Assembly (NCBI GenBank): GCA_963703385.1
Contig: OY969816.1
Span: forward strand, 2,976,001 to 3,040,000
Direction of reading: 5' to 3'
Source of the DNA: Rhodoblastus sp963703385
GTDB lineage: Bacteria; Pseudomonadota; Alphaproteobacteria; Rhizobiales; Beijerinckiaceae
DNA: 64,000 nt
Positions 22,908 through 32,384 of the stretch are shown piece after piece (the stretch's first letter is position 1; every line of letters starts with the position of its first letter). Below the pieces are notes generated by a model that did no database searches, was not told where the DNA came from, and saw nothing but the letters and a program-made list of their open reading frames with translations. The position numbers and the translations under genes are program-made.

Positions 22908-23734
22908 CTAAAATTTCCGCCACAGGGCGAGCAGCGCGCCATTCTCACGATAAGCGTTCAGGCCGGCGAGGGTGGTAAAAACGCCGATCTGCGCCCGCCA
23001 TTGCGGGTTCAAACTATAGACCAAACTCAACTGCGCCTTGGACTGCGCCCACTGCGGAAATTGCGGATTTCGCGACGCCCCCGAGATGGTATTGAAACTT
23101 TGCGCCATCACAAGCAGGTCCGGCGTGACATAAAGGCCGAATGTCGCGTCGAAATGACCCTCGTCGGGCGCCCCGTCGCCGACCAGCCTGTAGCCCGCCG
23201 AAAAATCGACAAAGCCGGAAAGGCTCGCCAGGCTGAGATTATGCCCCAGCAGCACGCGGAAATCATATTGCGGTCCGGCCGGGCCCTGGAGCAGCGCATT
23301 GGTGGCGCCGCCCACCGTCGGCGCGCGCACCCCGGCCAGAACCGAAATCACCGTCGAATCGTCGCGCCAGACCCGCGCCTGGACGGCGGCCTCGCTGTCG
23401 CCGAGACCCGTGTAGCGCTGGTTTTCCGGGCGCCAAGCGATGAGCTTTGCACGCCCGGCCGCACGATCGCCGTCAGCCAGTCCGTGACGCCATAGGCGAC
23501 ATAGACATTGGCCTGGGCGCTGCGGTAGAGCGGGGTCGGGGTGAATTTCCCGTAGCTGTCGAAGGCCTGGCTGGCCTGGTCGACAAAGGTCGTGGCAATG
23601 ACCTCGCCATGACCTTCGTCCGGGGTCCACGCGCCCGCACAAGCCGGCGCAGCCCAAAAGAATGCCGGCGCAGCCAAAAGGACAGCCGGCGCAGCCGAAG
23701 CGATCAGGATCTGACCAAAACGCCCCCGCCCCAT
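22908..23734 (-). pseudogene. Exported outer-membrane-type beta protein, one-base frameshift
   Basis: Reconstructed as 275 residues. The signal peptide (LIASAAPAVLLAAPAFFWAAP, residues about 8-32, partly built of a 21-bp tandem repeat) is followed by GAWTPDEGHGEVIATTFVDQ and strand-like segments (FTPTPLYRSAQANVYVAYGV, FDATFGLYVTPDLLVMAQSF, KAQLSLVYSLNPQW, IGVFTTLAG) ending in Phe, as in outer-membrane barrels. A run that should be AAAA is AAA on the minus strand (plus-strand TTT at 23446-23448), shifting the frame in the middle; both halves are otherwise intact. No specific transporter family is assigned. A homopolymer sequencing error is quite possible. Confidence 0.6.
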
Positions 23735-23845
23735 AAGGCCGCCCACGCGCTCAAGAACTCTTAACCTTGCGTCAGTTTGCGCGGCCGGCGCCGTGCAAGA
23801 ATGGCGCGAAACGAACATTTGCCCGTTTGCGCCGAATTTTTTCGC

Positions 23846-26800
23846 TCAGGCGGTCGGGGGTTTCGCGGCGGCCTTTGGCCGCGCGCCCGGCCGCAAGCGC
23901 TCGCGCAACGCCTGGAAGGCCACATAAAGCGGCGGGATGGCGAAAATGCCCACCACCGACGCCAGGATCATGCCGCCGAACACCGGCGTCCCGACGTTTC
24001 TCCGCGCGAGCTGCGAGGCGCCATGGGCGACGACCAGGGGATAAAGGCCGAGAATGAAGGCGAGCGAGGTCATCATCACCGGGCGGAAGCGCAGGCGCGC
24101 GCCCTCGGTCGCCGCTTCGAGCAGCGGCACGCCGCGCTCGCGCTGCTCCTTGGCGAATTCGACAATGAGGATGCCGTTCTTCGCCGCGAGGCCGATCAGC
24201 ACGACCATGCCGATCTGGCCGTAAAGGTCGAGGGTCAGCCCGCCGAGCAGGATGAACAGGAACGAGCCGAACACGCCGATCGAAACCGAAAGCAGGACAG
24301 GGACCGGAATGGTCCAGCTCTCGTAGAGCCCGACCAGGAAGAGAAACGCGAAGAGGATCGCGAAGCCGAGGATGATCGCGGTCTTGCCCTCGGCGCGCTT
24401 CTCCTGGAAGGCGGTGTCGGTCCATTCGCCGGCATAGCCGGCAGGCAGGGTCTTGGCCGCGACCGCCTCCATCGCCGCCAGGGCCTGGCCGGAGGAGACG
24501 CCCGCCGCCGGGCCGCCCTGCACCGTGGCCGCCATGCGGTTGTTGTAGCGGATCAGCGCCGGCGGACCGACCACAGGCTTGACTTCGACGAGGCTGCGCA
24601 ACGGGATCATCTTGCCGGCATTCGAGCGGACATTGATCCGATAGATGTCGTCCACGCTGCTGCGATCTGAAGCCTCGGCCTGGACCTGGACCTGCCAGGT
24701 GCGGCCGAACATGTTCATGTTATTGACGAAATAACCGCCAAGCGAGGCCTGCAGCGACTGGAACACGCTTGTCAGCGGCACGCCGAGAATCTGCGCCTTG
24801 TCGCGGTCGATGTCGAGATAGATCGACGGATTGGTCGCCGAAAAAGTGGTGAAGACGCGGTTGAGTTTTGGATCCTGATTGGCGGCGATTGTCAGGCCGC
24901 GCAGAACCTGGGCCAGCCCTTTCGGGTCGGAGCCGCCGGTTTCCTTGACCACATAAGTGAAGCCGCCGCCGGTGCCGAGGCCGATGATCGGCGGCGGCGC
25001 GAGCGCGACCACCGAGCCCCCGCCGATCCCGGTGAATTTCTGGCTGAGCCGCTTGATCAGGGCCGAGGCCGACTCGTCATGGCCCTGCCGCTCCTCGAAG
25101 GGTTTCAGCGTCACCACGATGAAGGCGGCGTTGGGCTGGGAATAGGAATCGATGAAGTTCAGGCCGACGACCGACGTATAGTCTTGAATCGCCTTTTCTT
25201 CCTTCAGGATCGTCTCGGCCTGGCGCACCACGTCATTGGTGCGGTTGAGCGAGGCGCCGCCGGGCAATTGGGCGACGACGAAAAAGGCGCCCTGATCGTC
25301 CTCGGGCAGGAAGCCGGTCGGCGTCTTTTTCGCAAGCGCCCAGACGCCGGCGCTCGCCACGCCGACCATGACGAGGCCGGTGACGGAAATGCGCACCAGG
25401 CGCGCGACCAATGCGCCATAGCGGTCGCGCACCCGGTCGATCGAGCGCATCACCCAGCCGACCACGCCGCGCCGCGGCCCATGATGGCGTGTCAGCAGCA
25501 CGCCGCAAAGCGCGGGCGACAGCGTCAACGCGTTGATCGCCGACAGCAGCATGGCGACCGAGACCGTGACCGCGAACTGGCGGAACAATTCGCCGGAAAT
25601 GCCTGGGATGAAGGCGACCGGCACGAACACCGACATCAGGACGAGGGTGATGGCGATGATCGGCGCGGTGATTTCCGCCATGGCCTTTTTGGTGGCCTCG
25701 GCGGGCGTCATGTCGGGATTTTCCTCCATCACGCGCTCGACATTTTCGACCACGACAATGGCGTCGTCGACCACGATGCCGATGGCGAGAACCACCGCCA
25801 GCAGCGACACGGTATTGGCGGAATAGCCGACCGCTTTCAGCGCGATGAAGGCGCCGATCAGACTGACCGGCACGGCCAGCGTCGGGATCAAGGTGGCGCG
25901 GACGCTGCCGAGGAACAGGAAGACCACCATCACGACGAGGACGAAGGCCTCGATCAGCGTCTTCTTCACTTCGTGAATGGTGTCGGTGACGAATGTGGTC
26001 GGGTCGTAGGTGACCTTCCAGGCGACGTCCTCCGGGAAAGTCTTCTGCGTTTCGACGATGCGCTGTTTCACCGCGGCCAGCGTGCTCAGGGCGTTGGCGC
26101 CCGGCGTCTGATAGATGGCGATCGCCGCCGCCGGGGCGCCGTTAAAAAAGGTGTCGCGGTCGAGGTTGGCGGCGCCGAGTTCGACACGGGCCACATCCTT
26201 CAACCGCAGGATCGAACCGTCGGGCCGGGTGCGGATGATGATGTTCTCGAATTCCTCGACCGAGGTCAGGCGGCCCTTGGTCTGGATATTGAGCTGGAGC
26301 TGCTGGTCGCCGCTCACGGGGCGCGCGCCGACGCGGCCGACCGCCGCCTGCGCGTTCTGGGACTGGATGGCGTTGATGACGTCGGCGGTGGTGAGGCCGA
26401 GACCGGTCAGCCGGTCGGTGTGGACCCAGGCCCGCATGGCGTAATCCTGCGGCCCCCACAAAGTGGCGTCGCCGACGCCCGGCGTGCTTCTGATCTGGTC
26501 GAGCAGATTGATGGTGACAAAATTGGACAGATAAAGCGGATTCTTGCTTCCCTTGGGCGAATAGACCGCGATCACGCCGAGCAGCGCCGAGGATTTCTTC
26601 TTGACGACGACGCCTTGCTTCTGAACTTCGGGCGGCAGCTGCGCGAGGGCGATCTGGACGCGGTTGTTGACATTGACCGCGTTGATGTCGGGATTGGTCC
26701 CGAGTTCGAAGGACGCGGTGAGCGTATAGCTGCCGTCGTCGCCGCTCACGCTCTTCATGTAGATCGCCTTGTCCACGCCGACGACCTGGGCCTCGATCGG

Positions 26801-26992
26801 CTGGGCGACGGTGGATTCGACCACCTTGGCGCTGGCGCCGGGATAGAAGGTCGTCACCGAGACCTGGGGCGGCACGATGTCGGGATATTGCGCCAGCGGG
26901 ATCGACAGCAGCGCCAGCAGGCCGGCGATGGTCGTGACGATGGCGATGACGATCGCAAGGCGCGGCCGATCGACGAAAACGGCGGAAATCAT
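23846..26992 (-). CDS. RND efflux pump inner-membrane subunit (HAE1/AcrB type)
   Basis: 1048 residues from MISAVFVDRPRLAIVIAIV, with GGGAG nine bases upstream. It has twelve-helix RND architecture with two large periplasmic loops. The proton-relay Asp pair is in VVLAIGIVVDDAIVVVENV, and the porter motif GISGELFRQFAVTVSVAML is typical. It exports drugs, solvents or metabolites from periplasm/inner leaflet through a TolC-like channel, with the adaptor encoded 4 bases upstream. No outer-membrane channel gene is adjacent, so a shared one is expected. Closest in pattern to MexF/BpeF-like pumps. Confidence 0.9.
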   Translation of the reverse strand: MISAVFVDRPRLAIVIAIVTTIAGLLALLSIPLAQYPDIVPPQVSVTTFYPGASAKVVESTVAQPIEAQVVGVDKAIYMKSVSGDDGSYTLTASFELGTNPDINAVNVNNRVQIALAQLPPEVQKQGVVVKKKSSALLGVIAVYSPKGSKNPLYLSNFVTINLLDQIRSTPGVGDATLWGPQDYAMRAWVHTDRLTGLGLTTADVINAIQSQNAQAAVGRVGARPVSGDQQLQLNIQTKGRLTSVEEFENIIIRTRPDGSILRLKDVARVELGAANLDRDTFFNGAPAAAIAIYQTPGANALSTLAAVKQRIVETQKTFPEDVAWKVTYDPTTFVTDTIHEVKKTLIEAFVLVVMVVFLFLGSVRATLIPTLAVPVSLIGAFIALKAVGYSANTVSLLAVVLAIGIVVDDAIVVVENVERVMEENPDMTPAEATKKAMAEITAPIIAITLVLMSVFVPVAFIPGISGELFRQFAVTVSVAMLLSAINALTLSPALCGVLLTRHHGPRRGVVGWVMRSIDRVRDRYGALVARLVRISVTGLVMVGVASAGVWALAKKTPTGFLPEDDQGAFFVVAQLPGGASLNRTNDVVRQAETILKEEKAIQDYTSVVGLNFIDSYSQPNAAFIVVTLKPFEERQGHDESASALIKRLSQKFTGIGGGSVVALAPPPIIGLGTGGGFTYVVKETGGSDPKGLAQVLRGLTIAANQDPKLNRVFTTFSATNPSIYLDIDRDKAQILGVPLTSVFQSLQASLGGYFVNNMNMFGRTWQVQVQAEASDRSSVDDIYRINVRSNAGKMIPLRSLVEVKPVVGPPALIRYNNRMAATVQGGPAAGVSSGQALAAMEAVAAKTLPAGYAGEWTDTAFQEKRAEGKTAIILGFAILFAFLFLVGLYESWTIPVPVLLSVSIGVFGSFLFILLGGLTLDLYGQIGMVVLIGLAAKNGILIVEFAKEQRERGVPLLEAATEGARLRFRPVMMTSLAFILGLYPLVVAHGASQLARRNVGTPVFGGMILASVVGIFAIPPLYVAFQALRERLRPGARPKAAAKPPTA

Positions 26993-26996
26993 GCCT

Positions 26997-28136
26997 TCAG
27001 CTCCCGCTCTGGACGGGAGAGGCGGCGACCGGCGCGCCCGGCCGGACATTGGTCAGACCTTGGACGATGACCATGTCGCCCTGCGAAAGGCCGTCCGTCA
27101 CCACGACATCGTTTCCGGCCTCGGCGCCGGTCTTGATCCGCCGCGCCGCCGCCTTGCCGTCCTCGACGACAAAGACATAGACGCCGTCCTTGTCGGCGAG
27201 CAGCGCCGATTGCGGGACCACCACCGCGCTTTTCGCCTTGTCGCTCGCCAGTTGCGCCCGCACCAACTGGCCGTCGCGCAACACCCCGTCGGGATTGGGA
27301 AAGACCGCGCGCAAAGTGATGGTGTCGGTCGCGCGATCGACCTTGACGTCGACGAAATCCACCTTGCCGGTTTGAGCGTAAGTCGAACCGTCGGCAAAAA
27401 TCAGAGAGGCGCCGACATTGTCGAGCTTGCTTTTGGCGTCGCCGGTCACCCGCATGAATTCGCGCTGGCTCACCGGGAAGGTGACATAGATCGGGTCTTC
27501 GCTGACGATGGTCGCCAGCACGCCGCTGTCTGGACCAACGACATTGCCGGCCGTGACATTGGTCAGGCCGATGCGGCCCTTGATCGGCGATGTAATCGAC
27601 GTATAGCCGAGGTTGATCTTCGCCGTGTCCAGATTGGCGCGCGCGCTGAGCACGGCGCCGCCGGCCTCATTGTCCGACGCCGCCGCCTGGTCGCGCTGGA
27701 CCGCCGTGCCCGCCTGCTTGGCGAGCAGTTCCGAGGCGCGCTTGAGCTGGATTTCGGCAAGGGTTTTCGCGGCTTCGGCGCGGGCAAGCGCGCCTTGCGC
27801 CTGTTCGACGTCGGCCTTGAACAGGTCGGGCTCGATCTCGAACAGGGGCTCGCCGGCCGTGACCGCCTGGCCTTCCTTGAACAGCACGGCCTGAAGATAG
27901 CCTTTCACCCGCGCCCGGATATCCACCTTTTCCATCGCATCGACGCGGCCGACGAATTCGGCGGCCTTGGTCACTTCCTTCATTTCGGCCGGAACGACGC
28001 CAACCCGGACCGGCGCCTGCGCCCAAGCCGCGCCGGAGACCGAGAGCAGAACGGCCAGAGCCCCCACCCGCGACGCGATGCAAGAATTCGGGCAAAAATT
28101 CAGGCAAAAATTCGGGAATGCGTAACGGGCGGCCAT
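26997..28136 (-). CDS. RND efflux periplasmic adaptor (membrane fusion protein)
   Basis: 379 residues. After a signal-like region, the biotinyl-lipoyl half-motifs VRVGVVPAEMKEVTKAAEFV, VDIRARVKGYLQAVLFKEGQ and YTSITSPIKGRIGLTNVTAG surround a long alpha hairpin (EQAQGALARAEAAKTLAEIQ). MexE/AcrA family. The first 20 residues contain an unusual Asn-Phe-Cys repeat (FPNFCLNFCPNSC) coded by a 12-bp tandem repeat, so the true start may lie further in, near the ALAVLLSVSGAAWA signal core. It couples the RND pump to an outer-membrane channel. Confidence 0.88.
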   Translation of the reverse strand: MAARYAFPNFCLNFCPNSCIASRVGALAVLLSVSGAAWAQAPVRVGVVPAEMKEVTKAAEFVGRVDAMEKVDIRARVKGYLQAVLFKEGQAVTAGEPLFEIEPDLFKADVEQAQGALARAEAAKTLAEIQLKRASELLAKQAGTAVQRDQAAASDNEAGGAVLSARANLDTAKINLGYTSITSPIKGRIGLTNVTAGNVVGPDSGVLATIVSEDPIYVTFPVSQREFMRVTGDAKSKLDNVGASLIFADGSTYAQTGKVDFVDVKVDRATDTITLRAVFPNPDGVLRDGQLVRAQLASDKAKSAVVVPQSALLADKDGVYVFVVEDGKAAARRIKTGAEAGNDVVVTDGLSQGDMVIVQGLTNVRPGAPVAASPVQSGS

Positions 28137-28371
28137 GGCGACTCCTCCGTTGAAAATCCGGCGCGCCCGGGCGAGCGCTCAATGAGCGTCAAGGCGGGAA
28201 AATCAGATCACCGATCGTCATTTCCGCGAAAAGGCGCCAGCACAAACTCGGGGCTTGACCGTGATCGACGTCGTTGCTCCTATTGAGTAGCCGGAACCAT
28301 TATGGCCGGCAAGCGCCACGTTCTGGCCTTGCCTGGGAAATGCACAACGCCGCGAGGCGGGGAGCGCCAAA

Positions 28372-28848
28372 ATGACCAATCAATCCAAATCCAGCCTCGA
28401 CAACCTTTCCGACGACGACATTTTCATGTCGGTCAAGGAATTGAAGACCTATGTCTCCGAAATCGAAATGGCCAAGGCGAAGCAATCGCTGGAGGCGCAA
28501 AGCCGCGCCGACAAGGCCAAGCATGACTTGATCGAGCAATTGAAGTCCGACGCGCCAATCCCCCCGGAACGTATTCGCGCCTTCACCCTGCGGGTCAGGG
28601 CGGCGGCGGAAGCCGGCCAGAACGAATTGATGATCGGCCGCTTCCCTGTCGAACTCTGCATCGATAACGGCCGCGCCATCAACATGGCCGAACCGAACTG
28701 GCCCGAGACGCTGACCGGCCGTCCGCGGCAGGCCTATCTGGTGTGGAAGGAAAAGCTCCAGCCGATGGGCTATCAGCTCAAGGCGATGATCGTGGACTGG
28801 CCGGACGGCGTCCCCGGCGACGTCGGCCTCTACCTGTCGTGGGCGTGA
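28372..28848 (+). CDS. Conserved hypothetical protein sharing C-terminal domain with CBS protein
   Basis: 158 residues from the ATG at 28372 with GGGGAG seven bases upstream. The N-terminal ~65 residues are charged and helical (DDDIFMSVKELKTYVSEIEM, QSRADKAKHDLIEQL). The C-terminal ~90 residues carry FPVELCIDNGRAIN, PNWPETLTG, LQPMGYQL, DGVPGDVGLYLSW, which line up position by position with the end of the CBS-domain protein at 7858-8892. No known function; soluble and acidic. Followed by a bidirectional terminator. Confidence 0.75.
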   Translation: MTNQSKSSLDNLSDDDIFMSVKELKTYVSEIEMAKAKQSLEAQSRADKAKHDLIEQLKSDAPIPPERIRAFTLRVRAAAEAGQNELMIGRFPVELCIDNGRAINMAEPNWPETLTGRPRQAYLVWKEKLQPMGYQLKAMIVDWPDGVPGDVGLYLSWA

Positions 28849-28860
28849 AATGAAATGAAA

Positions 28861-28883
28861 CGCCCGGCGCGAAGCGCCGGGCG
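28861..28883. terminator. Bidirectional hairpin terminator
   Basis: Perfect 10-bp stem CGCCCGGCGC / GCGCCGGGCG with a GAA loop between two convergent genes. The minus-strand side continues TTTCATTTCATTTC, adequate for termination of the porin gene. Confidence 0.75.
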
Positions 28884-28919
28884 TCGAGACCGTCGGGGCG
28901 GAATACCCGCCTCGTCCGA

Positions 28920-29897
28920 TTACTTCAGGTTGGCGCTGGTGAGGTCGAAGGACAGCGTCGCGACGAAGCGCTGGTCGGCGTAGTTGGAGGTGGTCGCGTT
29001 GACCGAGCTCGGGATGCCGGTCAGGACATAGGCCTGCGTCTTGCTCAGATTGGTGCCGTAATAGCGCAGGTCGAGGGTGGCGAATTTCCACGTATAGGAA
29101 GCGCCCACGTTCCAGTACAGGTAGGACGGAAGCTGACCCGTGTTGATCACGTCTCCGTACGCAGTCGAGCAGCCGACGTAGCAATAAGCGCCGGTGTAAT
29201 ACACCGGGTCAACTTTGCCGAGCCATTGATAGCCGAGTTCGCCGGAGAGCGAGAAGGCCGACAGGCTGCCCGCGCCGGTGAGCTTGAAGGTGCCCGACAG
29301 ATATTCGTCGGAAGCGCCGGTGCCGAGATAACTCGGCGAAGCGAAGAGGTTCGCGCCGAGGGTCAGCAGGTCGTTAACCGTATAGGTCGGCTTGACATAG
29401 GCTTCGAAGAAGGTCGGATTGCGCGGCGACAGGCCGATCAGGTCGGATGGATAAGTGCCGTTGCCGTAAACGGGGTCCTGATGAGTACCGGTCGGCGAGT
29501 CCGGATAGCCATAGACGATGCCGCCGATGTCGAAGGCGAACTTGTCAAAGGTGCCGCGGACGCCGGCGTCGCCGTCCCACTCGGCCGCCGGCGAACCGAC
29601 CGGGAAGTAATTCGGCGAGAACTTGATGCTTTCGGCCGAGGTGCCGGCGTAGAGCTGCCAGTTGGAATCGATGTTGTAGCGCAGTTCGGCGCGGCCCCAG
29701 ACGCTCGGCTGGTGGTTGGACTGGGTGATGCCGCGGAACAGATAGTCGCTGGTCAGCGTGGCGCCGACGTCGTAATCCCAGGGGCTCACGGCCACCGGCG
29801 CGGCAGGGGCGACCTTGGTGTCGGGCAGGTCGGCGGCGAAGGCCGCGCCGGCGCTAGCCGCGAGAGCGGAGGCCGCAAGCAGGGGGAGAAGTTTCAT
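28920..29897 (-). CDS. TorF family putative porin
   Basis: 325 residues: signal peptide 1-21 (LLPLLAASALAASAGAAFA), then WDYDVGATLTSDYLFRGITQ, the signature of the 'gcw_chp'/TorF family, and alternating beta-strand sequence to the C-terminus (RFVATLSFDL). Probably an outer-membrane channel. In alphaproteobacteria these genes are often placed beside ammonium transport genes, as here (glnK-amtB on the same strand), and may serve nitrogen-limited uptake. One disulfide is possible in the AYCYVGCS loop. Confidence 0.85.
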   Translation of the reverse strand: MKLLPLLAASALAASAGAAFAADLPDTKVAPAAPVAVSPWDYDVGATLTSDYLFRGITQSNHQPSVWGRAELRYNIDSNWQLYAGTSAESIKFSPNYFPVGSPAAEWDGDAGVRGTFDKFAFDIGGIVYGYPDSPTGTHQDPVYGNGTYPSDLIGLSPRNPTFFEAYVKPTYTVNDLLTLGANLFASPSYLGTGASDEYLSGTFKLTGAGSLSAFSLSGELGYQWLGKVDPVYYTGAYCYVGCSTAYGDVINTGQLPSYLYWNVGASYTWKFATLDLRYYGTNLSKTQAYVLTGIPSSVNATTSNYADQRFVATLSFDLTSANLK

Positions 29898-30179
29898 GTC
29901 GTGCTCCAGGTGAACGAAATTCGATGACCTGAAATTGCCAGCATTCGGCCTGAATTCTCAAGGTCAAGACTTTTGCAGCTGCTTGTTATCTGTGCAATTA
30001 GCACATCGTTTGGGCAATTTTGGCGAGCGCGCGGAAATTTGGCAAGATATGTTGCTTTTATGTAACAATCTCGGCCAGGCCTTTTGAGCCAAAGACCAAG
30101 ACGATAGATCCGCTCCTTAGTTTTCACGGGCGCCTGGCGCGCGTTGCGAACCGAGCGGTGGGCGTCCCCGAATCACAAC

Positions 30180-30206
30180 AACGGCGGGGCTTGCGGCCCC
30201 GCCGTT
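30180..30206 (-). terminator. Hairpin terminator after amtB
   Basis: Perfect 11-bp stem AACGGCGGGGC / GCCCCGCCGTT with TTGCG loop, 26 bases beyond the amtB stop on the minus strand; followed by TGTTGTGATTC rather than a pure T-run. Confidence 0.7.
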
Positions 30207-30231
30207 CCTTGACCAAGCCGTGGGAGGCGGC

Positions 30232-31714
30232 TCAGTAGTTGTAGGCGCGCTCGCCGTGATCGGCGATGTCGAGACCTTCGCGCTCTTCGTCGGGCGAGGG
30301 ACGCAGGCCGATGACCAGATCGACGACCTTATAAATGATCGCCGAGCCGATACCCGACCAGGCGAGGGTCAGACCGACGTTCTTGGCCTGGATCCAGACC
30401 TGACCGAGCATGTCGTAGCTTCCGGCGTTGTTGTGGGCGAAATTGGTGTAGTCGGTGATGCCGACGCCGCCGAGATAGGGGGCCACCAGGATGCCGGTGC
30501 CGATGGCGCCGGTGATGCCGCCGATGCAGTGGACGCCGAACACGTCGAGCGCGTCGTCATAGCCGAACTTGTTCTTCACCATCGAGACGAAGAACCAGCA
30601 GATCGGCGAGACCACCAGGCCGAGCACGACCGAACCCATCGGGCCGGCGAAGCCGGAGGCCGGGGTGACGGCGACCAGGCCGGCGACCGCGCCCGAAATC
30701 ATGCCGAGCAGCGAGGGCTTGCCCTTGACCAGCCATTCGGCGAACAGCCAGGACAGCGCCGCGGCGGCGGTGGCGACCATGGTGTTGACGAAGGCGAGCG
30801 CCGTCGTGCCGTTCGGCTTCGAGGTTCGAGCCGGCGTTGAAGCCGAACCAGCCGACCCACAGCAGCGAGGCGCCGATCATGGACATGGTCAGCGAATGCG
30901 GGGCGAAGCTTTCCTTGCCATAGCCGACGCGCTTGCCGATGATCAGCGCGCCGACGAGGCCCGCAATACCGGCGTTGATGTGCACGACGGTGCCGCCGGC
31001 GAAGTCGAGCGCGCCCCACTGGAAGCCGATGCCGGCGTCGGCGTTGACCGCGTCGAGCTTGGCCTGCGCCGCCGCCTTGGCCGCATCGGTGGTCGCCGCC
31101 GCGAGAGCCTTGGCCGCGTCGCCGATGGCGTCAGGACCGGCCCAGTACCAGACGATATGGGCGATCGGGAAATAGATGAAGGTCACCCACAGCAGCATGA
31201 ACAGCATCATGGCCGAGAATTTGATGCGCTCGGCGAAGGCGCCGATGATCAGGGCCGGGGTGATCATGGCGAAGGTCATCTGGAACACCATATAGGCGTA
31301 TTCCGGAATGACCACGCCGTTCGAGAAGGTCGCCGCCGTCGAATTGGCGTCCATGCCCCTCAGGAACAGGCGCGAGCCGCCGCCGAAGAAGGCGTTGGCG
31401 ATGTCGCCGTGGGTGAAGGCTTCCGAATAGCCGTAGACGACCCAGACCACGCCGACCATCGCGACGATGGCGAAGACCTGGGTGAGAACGGAGAGCATGT
31501 TCTTGGTGCGCACCAGGCCGCCATAGAAAAGGGCGAGGCCCGGAATGGACATCATCAGAACCAGGGCGCTGGAGGTGAGCATCCAGGCGGTGTCGCCCTT
31601 GTTGGGGACAGGCGCGGCGGTGTCCGCGAAGCCTGAGCCGGCGCTCAGCGCCAGCCCGGCCAGCGCGAGGCCGAGCGTCTTAAGCCCGGATCGGCGGGAG
31701 GGAAAGGAAAGCAT
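30232..31714 (-). pseudogene. amtB: Ammonium transporter AmtB, one-base frameshift
   Basis: Reconstructed as 493 residues with signal-like N-terminus and eleven membrane helices; MSIPGLALFYGGLVRTKNML and DFAGGTVVHINAGIAGLVGA are Amt signatures. The minus-strand reading goes ...GFNAGSNLEA then shifts: one extra base near 30811-30820 turns the expected NGTTALAFVNTMV into ERHDGARLRQ. Removing it restores the conserved frame through LVVSPICWFFVSM to the C-terminal tail DIADHGERAYNY. Conserved on both sides, so an assembly insertion is likelier than decay. It is 26 bases downstream of glnK; imports ammonium under nitrogen limitation and is gated by GlnK. Confidence 0.85.
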
Positions 31715-31740
31715 TATCTACTCCTGATCGAGAGGTGAAG

Positions 31741-32079
31741 TCAGAGCGCGTCGGCGTCACGTTCGCCGGTGCGGATGCGGATTGTTTGTTCCAGCGGGCT
31801 GACGAAGATCTTGCCGTCGCCGATCTGGCCGGTGCGCGCGGCGGCGGAAATGGCCGCGACCGTCTTGTCGACAAACTCGGCGGCGACCGCCACCTCGATC
31901 TTCAGCTTGGGCAGAAAGCTCACGGCGTATTCCGCGCCGCGGTAAATCTCCGTATGGCCCTTCTGGCGGCCATAGCCCTTCACTTCCGTCACCGTCAGGC
32001 CGTGCACGCCAATCGCGTTCAACGCGTCGCGCACCTCGTCCAGCTTGAACGGCTTGATGATAGCCATCACGATTTTCAT
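31741..32079 (-). CDS. glnK: Nitrogen regulatory protein P-II (GlnK)
   Basis: 112 residues, the exact length of P-II. KGYGRQKGHTEIYRGAEY is the T-loop with the uridylylated Tyr51, and GDGKIFVSPLEQTIRIRTGE is the ATP-binding C-loop. It senses 2-oxoglutarate and ATP/ADP and blocks AmtB when ammonium is ample. The linkage to amtB identifies it as GlnK rather than the GlnB found beside glnA. A sigma-54-type promoter lies about 85 bases upstream. Confidence 0.93.
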   Translation of the reverse strand: MKIVMAIIKPFKLDEVRDALNAIGVHGLTVTEVKGYGRQKGHTEIYRGAEYAVSFLPKLKIEVAVAAEFVDKTVAAISAAARTGQIGDGKIFVSPLEQTIRIRTGERDADAL

Positions 32080-32384
32080 CCGATGTTCCCCAGTTTCCTT
32101 GTCGGACGACGCAGTCGCCTCGGATTACGCCGACGGAGCTGCGTCCGCCGACATCCGGTAAACAAGGACCGTGCCAACCGGCGCGCGGCGGGGAATCCCT
32201 TGTGAAATTGCCAAGGTTGAAGCCGGAAATTGCGAGATGTGATGAAAAACTAGGCGTATTGCCTAATTCTTGACGCCAACCCGCGCCGAATATGTCGAAA
32301 CAGCGGCGCATAGGCGCCGCGCTTTTACGCCGACGCAGAAGCATGTAGACCCTTCGCGGCGGGCCAATACCGGAAGGCGGGATC
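32080..32384. other. Divergent control region glnK / methyltransferase
   Basis: 305 bases. It contains the sigma-54 element (listed) and, further upstream at about 32251-32265, an inverted repeat TAGGC-N5-GCCTA within A/T-rich DNA that could be an activator or IHF region. No clear NtrC consensus was recognised. No gene. Confidence 0.45.
32161..32176 (-). promoter_or_regulatory. Sigma-54-type promoter for glnK-amtB
   Basis: Minus strand reads TGGCACGGTCCTTGTT: TGGCACG is a perfect -24 element, then GG-N10-GT spacing to TTGT, one base off the TTGC -12 consensus. Nitrogen-controlled glnK-amtB operons are typically sigma-54/NtrC dependent, so position and sequence agree. Confidence 0.65.

Noticed and set aside
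25079..27070. 663-codon plus-strand frame rich in Asp/His
   Set aside because: Antisense shadow of the RND pump gene; an Asp/His/Arg bias is typical of such mirror frames.
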